A stretch of DNA of 64,000 nt from NCBI RefSeq assembly GCF_014879975.1, contig NZ_CP062501.1:930001-994000 (forward strand). Reading direction: 5' to 3'. A model generated the notes under the pieces. The model had not been told where the DNA came from, searched no databases, and saw only the letters and a program-made list of their open reading frames with translations. The stretch is from Vibrio bathopelagicus. Its GTDB lineage: Bacteria; Pseudomonadota; Gammaproteobacteria; Enterobacterales; Vibrionaceae. Shown here one piece after another: positions 28,708-37,877 of the stretch. The stretch's first letter is position 1. Every line of letters starts with the position of its first letter. Made by a program: the position numbers and the translations under genes.

Positions 28708-28868
28708 AACCCGCCTCCTAGCCATTATTGTACGTACCACTTATCGATATTTATGTGGGATCTATTTGTGTGATTGTGGTTGCATATGTTGGTTGTATTC
28801 TAAGATTAGTCGGCTTGGGGATGTTTTCCATTAATTTCGTTAATTAAATCAAATCAATAACTAATGGA

Positions 28869-29867
28869 TTAGAAAGCAAAACTATAGGCTAAGGTGATGG
28901 CGCCATCTTTAAATCGGCCTGTGTTCTCACCGCGTTCAGCACTGTTCCAACGGTTTCCTGAATAGTTGTTGTACTGCAGAGTAATGGAACCTGGTCGCCA
29001 GTCGAAATAGCCAAAGCCATAAGTGAAGTCAGGATTCCATGGTTGTTGCTGGTTTTTATCTAGGTAATAAAAAGCAGTGCCATTGACGTACCAATTCCCC
29101 CAAATGGAATATTTACAGCCAAGGCTAACCGTTTGGTGGTTAGACTTATATTCGATCGAGGCTAAATCGAAATATTCGGGCGTGAGGTTGTAGTCGACTT
29201 GGCAACCAATAGCGCCGTCGTCGGTAAATCTAAACCAATCCACGACAGGAGAGGTTATCGGGAACTTCCAGCCAAGAGACCAAGTGCCTTGGTTGAATTC
29301 AGTTCTGTTTTGTCCAGGTTCTGGATTGAATCGGTTGCCACCATAGTTTGAGTAAACAAGGCTTAACGTATATGGACGCCAATCACTGTAACCAAAAACA
29401 TAGGTGAAATCTGGATTCCATGCTTGCTGCTGATCGCTGTCCAAATAGTGATAAAAGGTTCCGGAAATAAACCAAGCCCCAGCGATGGTATATTTCAGCG
29501 AGAGTGTTGCGGTTTTATTTAGGTTGGAGGGGCCTTGCGTGCTCCCCGCGGGTAGGTTTGCAGATTCCGTTTCAGCTAAGGGTTGGTGATAACCGATGTT
29601 GCCACTTAATCCATCAAAGAGATCTCTCTCTTCCCAATCGGCATATGGGAATTCAAACGAACTGCTCACACCTTTCCAAATTTCATCAATTTCTGAATCT
29701 GTGGGTATGGATGTTGAAGTGTTTGAAGGTGTACTTGCTGTGACTGTATTGCCGTTATCTGTTTTCGGGGCGTGAGGCGCAGTATTGGCCAAAAAACTGT
29801 CTGCTGTTGCATGGTTTGCAATCACACCAAGCAAGATTGTTAAATTCCATCCTTTTGTTAATGTCAT
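28869..29867 (-). CDS. Outer-membrane barrel with internal duplication
   Basis: This 332-residue protein has a signal peptide (cleavage near residue 22), a Ser/Thr/Pro-rich linker (about 25-60), then alternating aromatic beta strands ending in AYSFAF, a barrel-type C-terminus. Two halves (about 117-202 and 245-332) are clear copies: both contain YLD...QQQ.WNPDFTY.FGY.DWRP followed by NY.GNR. The chosen ATG is three codons inside the longest frame; AGGGGTGA lies ten bases upstream. It is upstream of the RTX gene on the same strand and divergent from the glycan operon. A role as outer-membrane export or anchoring pore for the glycan or RTX protein is a guess. Family unknown to me. Confidence 0.78.
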   Translation of the reverse strand: MTLTKGWNLTILLGVIANHATADSFLANTAPHAPKTDNGNTVTASTPSNTSTSIPTDSEIDEIWKGVSSSFEFPYADWEERDLFDGLSGNIGYHQPLAETESANLPAGSTQGPSNLNKTATLSLKYTIAGAWFISGTFYHYLDSDQQQAWNPDFTYVFGYSDWRPYTLSLVYSNYGGNRFNPEPGQNRTEFNQGTWSLGWKFPITSPVVDWFRFTDDGAIGCQVDYNLTPEYFDLASIEYKSNHQTVSLGCKYSIWGNWYVNGTAFYYLDKNQQQPWNPDFTYGFGYFDWRPGSITLQYNNYSGNRWNSAERGENTGRFKDGAITLAYSFAF

Positions 29868-30058
29868 TTTTAACAATTCACCCCTATTGATAGTGCTAGT
29901 TACCGCACATCATTAACTTAAAAGAAACAAAAGCATAAGAAACAATTTGCAAAGCAATGAGTTGAGTCTAACCTAAAGTAATAAGGCGTGCGAACCAAAG
30001 CTAAAAATAATAGTTAATGTGCGCATTTGTAACGTCAGTTAAAGGCTTAGGGTTAAGA

Positions 30059-31312
30059 ATGAAAGATATTCTATTGGTGGACGATAATCGAACCATTCTT
30101 ATATATATGAGTTCGGTTCTTAAAAAACGCGGTTATCGAGTGCATACTGCATCAGGTGGTGAAAAAGCGCTTGAACTGCTGGCTAGTAACAATGATATCC
30201 AACTCGTACTTAGCGATTGGATGATGCCTGGAATGAATGGCTTAGAACTTTGCCGTGAACTTAAGTCCCAAGATTACAACCGCTACATCTTTTTTGTCCT
30301 TTTGTCTTCGAAGGGGGACGAGGCCTCAATTATCAATGGTATTGACGCGGGTGCGGATGATTTCATCGATAAAAAAACCTCCATCGATGAACTCGATGCA
30401 CGTGTGAGAGCAGGTTTCCGAACTCTTGCTTTACATAACGAAGTCGTCGACAAGAATACCGAACTTGATAAAGCTTACGATACGATTAAGCGTGATTTAG
30501 ATTCCGCGAGTGATCTCATTCGTCACATCCTTCCTAAAACCAAACATTTCGCCTGTGTTGAGCTGAGCTACATTTCGATACCTAGTGCTCAAGTTGGCGG
30601 AGACATGCTCGGCTACATGCAACTAGATAAAGATCACGTGGCGTTTTATCTATTTGATGTTGCGGGCCATGGAGTCTCTTCTGCACTGATGTCTTTTTCG
30701 GTGCAAACAAGTTTATCTGTTTTAAACGGCAATGCTTCAGTCGTTCTTAAGCATGATGGAGACAGCACCCAAATTTGCCCACCACACGAAGTGGTATCAA
30801 AGCTCAATCAAATGTACATGAGCAACGACTCAAATATTCTCTATTTCACAATGATTTATGCCGTGCTTAACATCAAAACGGGATTGATGTCGTATTGCTG
30901 TGCTGGTCACCCTCCGTTGGTTTGGTACCACGGATCTAAAGGCAATGCCGAGCTAATTGGTCACGATAATTTTGTGGTTGGTGCCTTTGATGAGGTGGAA
31001 TATCAAGCTGCAAATATTCAATTAGAAGCCGGGGATAAAATATGGTTTTACTCCGATGGAATCACTGAAGCTGAAAATGGTGAAGAACAATTTTCAGAGG
31101 AAGGCTTGAAAGATGCGATTGAAGAGTTGCAGCACTACCCAACACAACAGCAAACCGAATTATTAGTAAACAATGTCAGAAACTGGCAACACAATGAAAG
31201 CTTCCAAGATGATGTAAGTGTTTTGGTCGCAGAATGGAAAGGGCCTCAAGAAGGAGACGCCGAATGCGATATGAAATTAGTCAACAAGGCAACAGCACAG
31301 TTCTTCAAGTAA
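30059..31312 (+). CDS. Response regulator with PP2C-type (SpoIIE) phosphatase output
   Basis: This 417-residue cytosolic protein has a receiver domain (1-120, phospho-acceptor D53 in SDWMMPG), a short coiled linker (about 128-160) and a SpoIIE/RsbU-type serine phosphatase. Its metal-binding residues are visible in QVGGDML, DVAGHGVSS and YSDGITEAENG. Family knowledge says it dephosphorylates a STAS anti-anti-sigma protein; the very next gene, overlapping by 49 bases, encodes one. The upstream in-frame Met is rejected because AGGG sits six bases before this ATG. As first gene of the glycan operon it probably converts a histidine-kinase signal into partner-switch control. It differs from SypE, which also has a kinase domain. 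Confidence 0.93.
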   Translation: MKDILLVDDNRTILIYMSSVLKKRGYRVHTASGGEKALELLASNNDIQLVLSDWMMPGMNGLELCRELKSQDYNRYIFFVLLSSKGDEASIINGIDAGADDFIDKKTSIDELDARVRAGFRTLALHNEVVDKNTELDKAYDTIKRDLDSASDLIRHILPKTKHFACVELSYISIPSAQVGGDMLGYMQLDKDHVAFYLFDVAGHGVSSALMSFSVQTSLSVLNGNASVVLKHDGDSTQICPPHEVVSKLNQMYMSNDSNILYFTMIYAVLNIKTGLMSYCCAGHPPLVWYHGSKGNAELIGHDNFVVGAFDEVEYQAANIQLEAGDKIWFYSDGITEAENGEEQFSEEGLKDAIEELQHYPTQQQTELLVNNVRNWQHNESFQDDVSVLVAEWKGPQEGDAECDMKLVNKATAQFFK

Positions 31313-31596
31313 ATGAAGAGCGATTTGATGCGAAGCTTGCCCCTGAGTTTAGAGAAACAGTAGAAAGCTTAACTCCAGAACTGTCACAAAATGTGGTGCT
31401 AGATATTACTAACGTCAAATTTATGGATAGCAGTGGTCTTGGTGCGGTGATGGGGGTTTACAAAATGTTGAGAGACAAAAAGATCGCTGTAGCAAATGAT
31501 CAAAAGCCAGTTTTGGATCTGTTTAAGCTAACGCGTATGGATCGGTTGATCAAAACGTACACCACTGTAGATGAAGCGTTAGCTACGGCAGTTTAG
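31264..31596 (+). CDS. STAS-domain anti-sigma-factor antagonist
   Basis: This 110-residue single-domain STAS protein has the phospho-site motif DSSGLG (55-60) equivalent to that of SpoIIAA/RsbV/SypA. The first half carries the NSTVLQVNEERFDAKL strand-helix pattern. When dephosphorylated by the PP2C protein it should bind the ATP-binding kinase encoded at 32746-33228 or another target such as a glycosyltransferase regulator. AAGGAG lies seven bases before the ATG, inside the upstream gene, so the two are coupled. Function as a partner switch is well supported by the family and by the presence of all three parts in the operon. Confidence 0.92.
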   Translation: MRYEISQQGNSTVLQVNEERFDAKLAPEFRETVESLTPELSQNVVLDITNVKFMDSSGLGAVMGVYKMLRDKKIAVANDQKPVLDLFKLTRMDRLIKTYTTVDEALATAV

Positions 31597-31605
31597 GGGG
31601 ATAAA

Positions 31606-32730
31606 ATGAAAGGAATGATTCTAGCTGCAGGGAAAGGAACTCGTGTCAAACCTATCACTCAGTCGTTGCCTAAACCCATGATTCCAATCCTTGGGAAACC
31701 AGTGATGGAATCGATGATTGAGCTGTTTGCTCAACACAATATTAATAAGCTCGTTATTAACACGAGTCACCTTGCTGAGGTAATCGAGGGTTACTTTGGT
31801 GATGGCCACCATTTTGATGTGCAACTTTCGTATTCCTATGAAGGTGAGCATGTTGATGGTGAATATCGAAGTAAAGCATTAGGGTCGGCTGGTGGAATGC
31901 AAAAAATACAGCAGTTTTCCGGCTTTTTCGATGAGACATTCGTTGTGGTCTGTGGTGATGCTTGGATAGATCTTGACCTAACAGAAGCTGTTCGTAAGCA
32001 TAAAAAGAATGGCGGTATCGCGACCATCATTACCAAAAACGTGATGTTAGATGATGTCGAAAAATACGGCGTTGTTGTGACTAACGATAAAGGGCTTGTC
32101 ACTAGCTTCCAAGAAAAACCACCGAAAGCTGAAGCCATGTCTACTCAAATCAATACCGGGATCTACATTTTTGAGCCCGCTATTTTTGACTATATCCCTA
32201 AAGAGGGTGAATACGATATTGGTAGTGAACTCTTCCCTATGTTAGTAGAAAAACACGTCCCATTTTATGCCGTAGAGATGAATTTCCAATGGTTAGATGT
32301 AGGGAATATTACGGATATCTGGAGTGTTACCAAAGATATTCTTGATGGAAAAGTCCCTGGTTATCGAATTCCGGGAACTCAAGTAAAGGCCGGAGTTTGG
32401 GTAGGAATTAACTCTGTCGTGGATCTCAATAATTGTAGCTTAACTCCACCAGTGGTTATCGGTAGCGGTTGTAAAGTCGACGCGAATGCGAAGGTAATTG
32501 GCCCAGCGTTAATTGGCGCAAATTGCCAACTTGATTCAGGCAGTGTTGTTGAAGAGTCTCTTATATTCGACAACATCAATGTTGAGTCTGGCGCGCATAT
32601 TAAGCATCAAACCATATTTGGTAATTACTGCATTGGCCATGACGGCGTACAAAATCATGATTTGAAATGGCATAACCTAAGAACGCATGCAGCACACAAC
32701 CGTGTATCGGATATGTTGAATAGCATGTAG
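31606..32730 (+). CDS. NDP-sugar pyrophosphorylase (mannose-1-P guanylyltransferase-like)
   Basis: This 374-residue nucleotidyltransferase has the GxGTRxxPxT signature at residues 9-18, the KPM motif, GDAWID (metal Asp near 110) and EKP near 170. A left-handed beta-helix of hexapeptide repeats occupies about 250-350. It should form an activated sugar (GDP-mannose, dTDP- or UDP-glucose) from a sugar 1-phosphate and NTP for the glycosyltransferases of this operon. Sequence alone does not settle the nucleotide or sugar. AGGGGG lies five bases ahead of the ATG, nine bases after the STAS stop. Confidence 0.88.
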   Translation: MKGMILAAGKGTRVKPITQSLPKPMIPILGKPVMESMIELFAQHNINKLVINTSHLAEVIEGYFGDGHHFDVQLSYSYEGEHVDGEYRSKALGSAGGMQKIQQFSGFFDETFVVVCGDAWIDLDLTEAVRKHKKNGGIATIITKNVMLDDVEKYGVVVTNDKGLVTSFQEKPPKAEAMSTQINTGIYIFEPAIFDYIPKEGEYDIGSELFPMLVEKHVPFYAVEMNFQWLDVGNITDIWSVTKDILDGKVPGYRIPGTQVKAGVWVGINSVVDLNNCSLTPPVVIGSGCKVDANAKVIGPALIGANCQLDSGSVVEESLIFDNINVESGAHIKHQTIFGNYCIGHDGVQNHDLKWHNLRTHAAHNRVSDMLNSM

Positions 32731-32745
32731 ATAAGGAGGGACTCC

Positions 32746-33228
32746 ATGTTGGAGACATTTGAACAGGCATATAAAAGTTCTCTCGAAACCTCTCGGCAGG
32801 TCGCTTTGGAGCTTCACGCTTACTGGGCGGAAGTCGGGATATCCCCTGATCTAGCCTCACAGTTGGAACTATGTGTTGTAGAGATGGTTAACAACACTTA
32901 TATCCATGCTTATAGCGAGCAGGAAGGTATGCCTGTCAGGGTCAAGTGCTTACTTGAAAGCGATTCTAATTCGAAGAAGTTGTGCATCGACATCATCGAT
33001 CAAGGAGAAGCTATGACAGAAAGTGAATTGGAAAAAGCGTTGTCCAATGAGTTCGTGGATATGGACCCTAGTGATGACTCAACATGGACGACGTCTGGAC
33101 GCGGTTTTTTGATTGTATCGGCTTTGATGGATGAAATCAGATTGCAAGTTGAGGGTGGATATAACTGTTTCATGATGACTAAGGAGTTGGTTGAAAGTGA
33201 TTTGATCGACAATGTTCATTCCCCATAG
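32746..33228 (+). CDS. ATP-binding anti-sigma-type serine kinase (HATPase_c_2)
   Basis: This 160-residue protein has the SpoIIAB/RsbW-type GHKL fold: N-box EMVNNTYIHA (46-55), G1 DQG (85-87) and G2 SGRGFLIVSAL (117-127). It should phosphorylate the Ser of the STAS protein, opposing the PP2C phosphatase. AAGGAGG precedes the ATG, 15 bases after the pyrophosphorylase stop. No dedicated sigma factor is encoded here, so its regulated partner may be a protein of glycan synthesis rather than a sigma factor, as proposed for other non-sigma partner switches. Confidence 0.88.
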   Translation: MLETFEQAYKSSLETSRQVALELHAYWAEVGISPDLASQLELCVVEMVNNTYIHAYSEQEGMPVRVKCLLESDSNSKKLCIDIIDQGEAMTESELEKALSNEFVDMDPSDDSTWTTSGRGFLIVSALMDEIRLQVEGGYNCFMMTKELVESDLIDNVHSP

Positions 33229-33283
33229 ATTCAGGGAAAAGAAACATTTGGCTAGATGAATAAAATAATAGGGAAATGAACAA

Positions 33284-35140
33284 ATGGACAATTATTTTCA
33301 TAAATTTGAGCATCGGGTTCCGCCCGAACCTGTACCTCACAGTGTACCTAGGGAGCTTCTATATCAGTATTTGGCGACCTGTAGCTTAACGTTAGGTTTA
33401 TGGTATTTGGGTTGGCGTTGGATGTACGCGCTAAATTACGATGCACTGTGGTTCTCTCTACCTTTAGCTTTTGCTGAGTCATGTGCTTTTATTGGTTCAA
33501 TTTTGTTTACATACAACCTGTGGAAGCTTGAAGATGAGCCTAAAAAGGCTCCACCGCACAAGATCTCGGAATGTATTTCTAACAGTGAGGAAGATAGGCC
33601 AATCAGTGTTGATGTCTTTTTCCCTAGTTACGATGAAGAGCCAGAGTTGGTAAAACTGAGTATTCTGGATGCTCAAAAAATCCGTTACCCTCACGATATT
33701 GATATTAAGATATTCATTCTTGATGATGGTAAGCGACCTGAAATGGAAGCGATGGCTAAAGAGATGGGTATTGGCTACATCACTCGTGATGGAAATATTG
33801 GATTTAAGGCTGGTAACTTACGAAATGCGATGGAGCGTACCAGTGGTGACTTCGTTGTCATCTGTGATGCGGATACTCGTCCATTCCCTACCATTCTAGA
33901 AAATACACTTGGCTACTTTAGAGACCCAAGTGTTGCATGGGTACAAACACCGCAATGGTTCTTTGACTTACCAGAAGGTGAGCGCCTTCCTGAGTTCCTA
34001 ACTAGAAAAGTAGGTAAGTGGGCGAGCCCAATTGGTCGAGGTATTGAGCGTTTTTATGGCCCAGTAACCTTAGGTGAAGACCCATTCGTCAACGACCCTC
34101 AAATGTTTTATGACGTGATTCAACGTCGTCGTAATTGGGTCAATTCTTCTTTCTGTTGTGGCGCTGGTTCGATACACCGCCGTGAAGCGGTCATGGAAGC
34201 TGCGCTTAGAGCATACGCGGAGCAAATCACCAAAGAACAAGATGAAATCGAAGCGCAAATCCGTCGTTTAACCAATGAGAAAAAGGTTGAACAAACGGTG
34301 TCGGATAACTTACGTGATGAGATTTTGTTTGATACTGAATTCACTCCATATAAATTCCACGTGTCTGAGGATTTATACACATCTATCGTTTTACATTCAG
34401 ATAGAGAGCGAAATTGGCGTTCGGTGATGCACCCTAATGTGGAAAGTAAGATGTTATCTCCGCAAGATTTACAAACTTGGACTGTTCAGCGCTTTAAGTA
34501 CTCAGGTGGTGCGATTGATATTTTCATGAACGATAACCCGATACTTCGTAAAGGCCTGACGCTAAAGCAGAAGTTTATGTATGGCGCGAGCTTTTGGTCC
34601 AATCTGTCTGCAATTTGGAATATCGTTTTCTTAGCGTGTCCGATCATCTATTTCCTAACTTCTATCGCTCCGGTAAGTGCATATGACGTGACTTTTTATC
34701 TTCACTTTCTTCCGTTTGTATTGACGGCTGAGTTGGCGATGATGATAGGGACGTGGGGGGTTGCTGGCTACAAAGGCAAAACTAACTTCTTGTCCTTCTT
34801 CCCTGTGAACTTAAGAGCTCTATGGACGGTACTTCGAGGGCGTAAAGTGAGTTTTCCTACCACGCCTAAGGAACGTCAAACAGGTAACTTTTTTAAACTT
34901 GTTATTCCACAAGCTGCCGTATTTGGCTTGAGCCTATTTAGCTTAGCTTTCGCATGGATTGGCCATTCAACAGGCTCATGGGGAAATTACTCATTTGGCG
35001 GACTTGTACTGAACACATTTTGGATTATCAATAACATGCTTGCGATGTGGGGAATGATCGCAGCTGCATTCTGGGCACCACCTGAAGAAAGTGAAGGTGA
35101 AGAAACTACCAATTCAGAGGAGTTGAAGTATGGAGTTTAA
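33284..35140 (+). CDS. Cellulose-synthase-like processive GT2 glycan synthase without PilZ domain
   Basis: This 618-residue inner-membrane synthase has two N-terminal TMs (about 25-80) and a GT2 catalytic domain with D in SYDEEPE (near 111), CDADTR (D195, D197) and SED (E362, D363). The product-binding motif reads QRFKY (402-406) where cellulose synthases have QxxRW. Four or more C-terminal TMs follow, with a gating-loop-like SFPTTPKE near 523. A PilZ domain is absent, so direct c-di-GMP gating as in BcsA is unlikely. With a GH16 enzyme in the operon, a beta-1,3- or mixed beta-glucan is plausible; this is inference. AGGGAAA precedes the ATG, and the stop overlaps the next gene by 11 bases. 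Confidence 0.92.
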   Translation: MDNYFHKFEHRVPPEPVPHSVPRELLYQYLATCSLTLGLWYLGWRWMYALNYDALWFSLPLAFAESCAFIGSILFTYNLWKLEDEPKKAPPHKISECISNSEEDRPISVDVFFPSYDEEPELVKLSILDAQKIRYPHDIDIKIFILDDGKRPEMEAMAKEMGIGYITRDGNIGFKAGNLRNAMERTSGDFVVICDADTRPFPTILENTLGYFRDPSVAWVQTPQWFFDLPEGERLPEFLTRKVGKWASPIGRGIERFYGPVTLGEDPFVNDPQMFYDVIQRRRNWVNSSFCCGAGSIHRREAVMEAALRAYAEQITKEQDEIEAQIRRLTNEKKVEQTVSDNLRDEILFDTEFTPYKFHVSEDLYTSIVLHSDRERNWRSVMHPNVESKMLSPQDLQTWTVQRFKYSGGAIDIFMNDNPILRKGLTLKQKFMYGASFWSNLSAIWNIVFLACPIIYFLTSIAPVSAYDVTFYLHFLPFVLTAELAMMIGTWGVAGYKGKTNFLSFFPVNLRALWTVLRGRKVSFPTTPKERQTGNFFKLVIPQAAVFGLSLFSLAFAWIGHSTGSWGNYSFGGLVLNTFWIINNMLAMWGMIAAAFWAPPEESEGEETTNSEELKYGV

Positions 35141-36452
35141 TAAATCTCTGGTGAATGCTCGCCATCACATAGTATTTATTCTAGGGCTTGCTACGGCACT
35201 AATCATTGCCTTCAGTATTGAAAGCCGTGAGCCAGGACGTGTTCTGGGGAATATCACCTTTGAAATACCTGAAGACATCCCGTTTAAGTCTTCACGAGTA
35301 TTGTCTGAACAAGAGTTTGAATGGGCGAATGTTGCTTGGCAGTACTTTGAAAACAATTATCAAGAAAACACCGGATTAGTGAATTCAGTAGATGGTTACC
35401 CTTCAACAACTATGTGGGATACCGCTTCTTACTTAATGGGGCTAATTGCTGCAGAGAAGATCAATATTATATCTTCAGAAGAGTTTGACCGACGTATGGA
35501 GAAGGCTCTGACTACGTTGGCGAGACTTCCGCTTGTTGATGGCTTATTGCCAAATAAAGCTTACAACACACAAACGTTGCAAATGGTGGATTACGCGAAC
35601 AACCCTGAAGAAAATGGTATTGGTTGGTCTGCCATTGATATTGGTCGAATTTTAGTGCCGATGAATATCATGATTTGGCAGTACCCTAAGTTCAACAAGC
35701 AAGTTAACGATGTTTTGAATCACTGGAAAGTGAGTGCAATGTTGAACGAAGGCTACATGTTTGGTTCTCGTCCATCTAGTGTTGACGGCAAAATGGAGCT
35801 GGTTCAAGAAGGTCGAATCGGTTATGAAGAGTATGCATCAAAATCGCTAGCGCTTATGGGACGTGATGTATTTAACTCAATGAAATATATCGATTTCTTA
35901 GATATGGTTGATATCTATGGGGTTGAGATTCCTACCGATAAGCGTGACCCTTCTAAGTTCCACGCGCATAACTACGTGGTGAGTGAGTCTTACATATTGG
36001 ACGGTATTGAATTTGGCGCAGATAGCGTATCGAAAGTGTTCGCACATCGAGTCTTCCAAGCTCAAGAACGACGTTACGAAGATACGGGTATCGTGACAGC
36101 GGTCAGTGAAGATAACGTAGATGAAGCACCATACTTTGTGTACAACACCGTGTTCTCTGATGGCGAAAAATGGAATGCCATTTCAGACGATGGTAAAGAT
36201 CAATCTCACCTTAAAACACTATCCACGAAAGCAGCCTTTGGCTGGTATGCACTCTATGACTCTGATTATACCGATGTGCTAATCAATGAAGCATCAACGT
36301 TGTATTCAGATGAAAAAGGTTGGTATTCAGGTCGTTATGAGATTGATGGTAGAACGAATAAAGCGGTAACGGCAAATACCAACGGTATTGTTTTGGAATC
36401 TTTAGCGTATATAGAAAATGGACCACTATTGACCATCGGTGAGTTGAAATAA
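35130..36452 (+). CDS. DUF3131 protein 1, N-terminal membrane anchor
   Basis: This 440-residue protein has one N-terminal TM (about 12-31), then a DUF3131 domain. Shared blocks are NTGLVNSVDGYPSTTMWDTASYL (split around residue 89), LLPNKAYNTQT, IGWSAIDIGRIL, EGRIGYEEYASK and ANTNGIVLESL. Start codon and SD lie within the end of the GT2 gene, so synthesis is coupled to the synthase. DUF3131 members are thought to be periplasmic helical-barrel proteins in polysaccharide loci. The Trp-Asp pair and conserved Glu/Tyr blocks suggest sugar binding, but no reaction is established. Confidence 0.87.
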   Translation: MEFNKSLVNARHHIVFILGLATALIIAFSIESREPGRVLGNITFEIPEDIPFKSSRVLSEQEFEWANVAWQYFENNYQENTGLVNSVDGYPSTTMWDTASYLMGLIAAEKINIISSEEFDRRMEKALTTLARLPLVDGLLPNKAYNTQTLQMVDYANNPEENGIGWSAIDIGRILVPMNIMIWQYPKFNKQVNDVLNHWKVSAMLNEGYMFGSRPSSVDGKMELVQEGRIGYEEYASKSLALMGRDVFNSMKYIDFLDMVDIYGVEIPTDKRDPSKFHAHNYVVSESYILDGIEFGADSVSKVFAHRVFQAQERRYEDTGIVTAVSEDNVDEAPYFVYNTVFSDGEKWNAISDDGKDQSHLKTLSTKAAFGWYALYDSDYTDVLINEASTLYSDEKGWYSGRYEIDGRTNKAVTANTNGIVLESLAYIENGPLLTIGELK

Positions 36453-36467
36453 TAAGAAGGAATTTAT

Positions 36468-37868
36468 ATGCGAACGATTAGTGTTGGCTTGATCACTCTT
36501 GCAATCGTTGGTTGCGGTAGTAAATATAATCAATTCTCTGATGATATTATTGAAAGAAATACACACTGGACAACGCCACAACCTCGTTCTGGAGAGCTAA
36601 CAGAGCAAGAGATGGATATGGCGAGGATTGCTTGGAAGTACTTTGAAAATAACTACCAAGAATCAACAGGGCTAGTGAATGCGGTAAATAATTACCCATC
36701 GGTTACATGGTGGGATGCGGCTTCTTATTTGGCGGGCATGACGAGTGCCTATGAGTTAGGAATCATTGAGAAAGAAGAGTTTGATAAACGATTGGTACGT
36801 TTTCTGACTACATTAAACACGCTTGACTTGTTTAAGGGCGAGCTGCCAAACAAAGCCTACAATACGCAAACAGCGGCAAAGGTGGACTATGGTAACCAAC
36901 CAGGTGAAATTGGTTACTCGGCGCTGGACTTAGGGCGTTTGATGATTTGGCTCTACATTATCAAACAGAGGTACCCAGAGTTCGCGACAAGTATCGATTC
37001 AGTTCTATTACGTTGGAACTACTGCAATGTTGTTGATGAGAACGGCACCATGTTTGGCGCACTACTAGAACCAGGTAAAGAGGTTCAGTACCTTCAAGAA
37101 GGTCGTTTAGGGTATGAAGAGTATGCAGCTAAGGGGTTTGAACTTTGGGGGTTCGATACCACACAAGCTGCAATGGCCGAGCCTTATGCCACTATAAACC
37201 TGTTCGGTTACGACGTGCCTTACGATACTCGTGACCCAAGAAAACTCAAAGCTCATAGTTACGTTGTAACTGAGAGTTATGTGTTAGACGGTATCGAGAT
37301 GGGTTGGGATTTAGTCGAAGACCGTTCACCACATGACAACAATTACTCACATGAGTGGATCGCTGAGTTTGCTCTTCAGATTTACCGAGTCCAAGAAGAG
37401 CGTTATAAGCAAACGGGTATCATTACTGCTAGAACCGAGCACCAACTAGCAGGAGCTCCTTATTTCGTTTATGACACAATTTATACTGATGGTTTTGCTT
37501 GGAATACAATTTCAGAAGTCGGTGAGTATCTACCTCAGTATTCAGCTGTTGCGATTAAAGGCGCGATGGGGATGTGGGCTCTATGGGACACACCATACAC
37601 GGATCTATTGTTTGATCATGTTTCGACTGCATATGACCGCGAAAAAGGGTTCTATGAAGGTATATTTGAAAATGGTACCGGACTTATTAATACGTTCACG
37701 TCGAATAATAATGGGATTACCTTAGAAATCTTATTGTACAAAAAGCAAGGTAAGTTATTGACCTATAAAGATAACTTAGCGCCAAGCCTATGGGAGAAAG
37801 CGTTGGAGTCGCCGTTTGGTTATGAAGGCCAATGTCTACCTCGTAAAAAGATTGTACCCGTAGAATAA
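36468..37868 (+). CDS. DUF3131 protein 2, lipoprotein
   Basis: This 466-residue lipoprotein (lipobox AIVGC, lipidated Cys at residue 16) carries a DUF3131 domain with the blocks STGLVNAV, TWWDAASYL, ELPNKAYNTQT, IGYSALDLGRLM, EGRLGYEEYAAKG and NNNGITLEILL. It is about 45% identical by eye to paralogue 1 in these blocks, and adds a Cys-containing C-terminal tail (GQCLPRKK). AAGGA stands before the ATG, 15 bases after gene 1. Presumably it sits in the inner face of the outer membrane or outer leaflet of the inner membrane and acts on the growing glycan. Confidence 0.87.
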   Translation: MRTISVGLITLAIVGCGSKYNQFSDDIIERNTHWTTPQPRSGELTEQEMDMARIAWKYFENNYQESTGLVNAVNNYPSVTWWDAASYLAGMTSAYELGIIEKEEFDKRLVRFLTTLNTLDLFKGELPNKAYNTQTAAKVDYGNQPGEIGYSALDLGRLMIWLYIIKQRYPEFATSIDSVLLRWNYCNVVDENGTMFGALLEPGKEVQYLQEGRLGYEEYAAKGFELWGFDTTQAAMAEPYATINLFGYDVPYDTRDPRKLKAHSYVVTESYVLDGIEMGWDLVEDRSPHDNNYSHEWIAEFALQIYRVQEERYKQTGIITARTEHQLAGAPYFVYDTIYTDGFAWNTISEVGEYLPQYSAVAIKGAMGMWALWDTPYTDLLFDHVSTAYDREKGFYEGIFENGTGLINTFTSNNNGITLEILLYKKQGKLLTYKDNLAPSLWEKALESPFGYEGQCLPRKKIVPVE

Positions 37869-37877
37869 GGTTACTGA

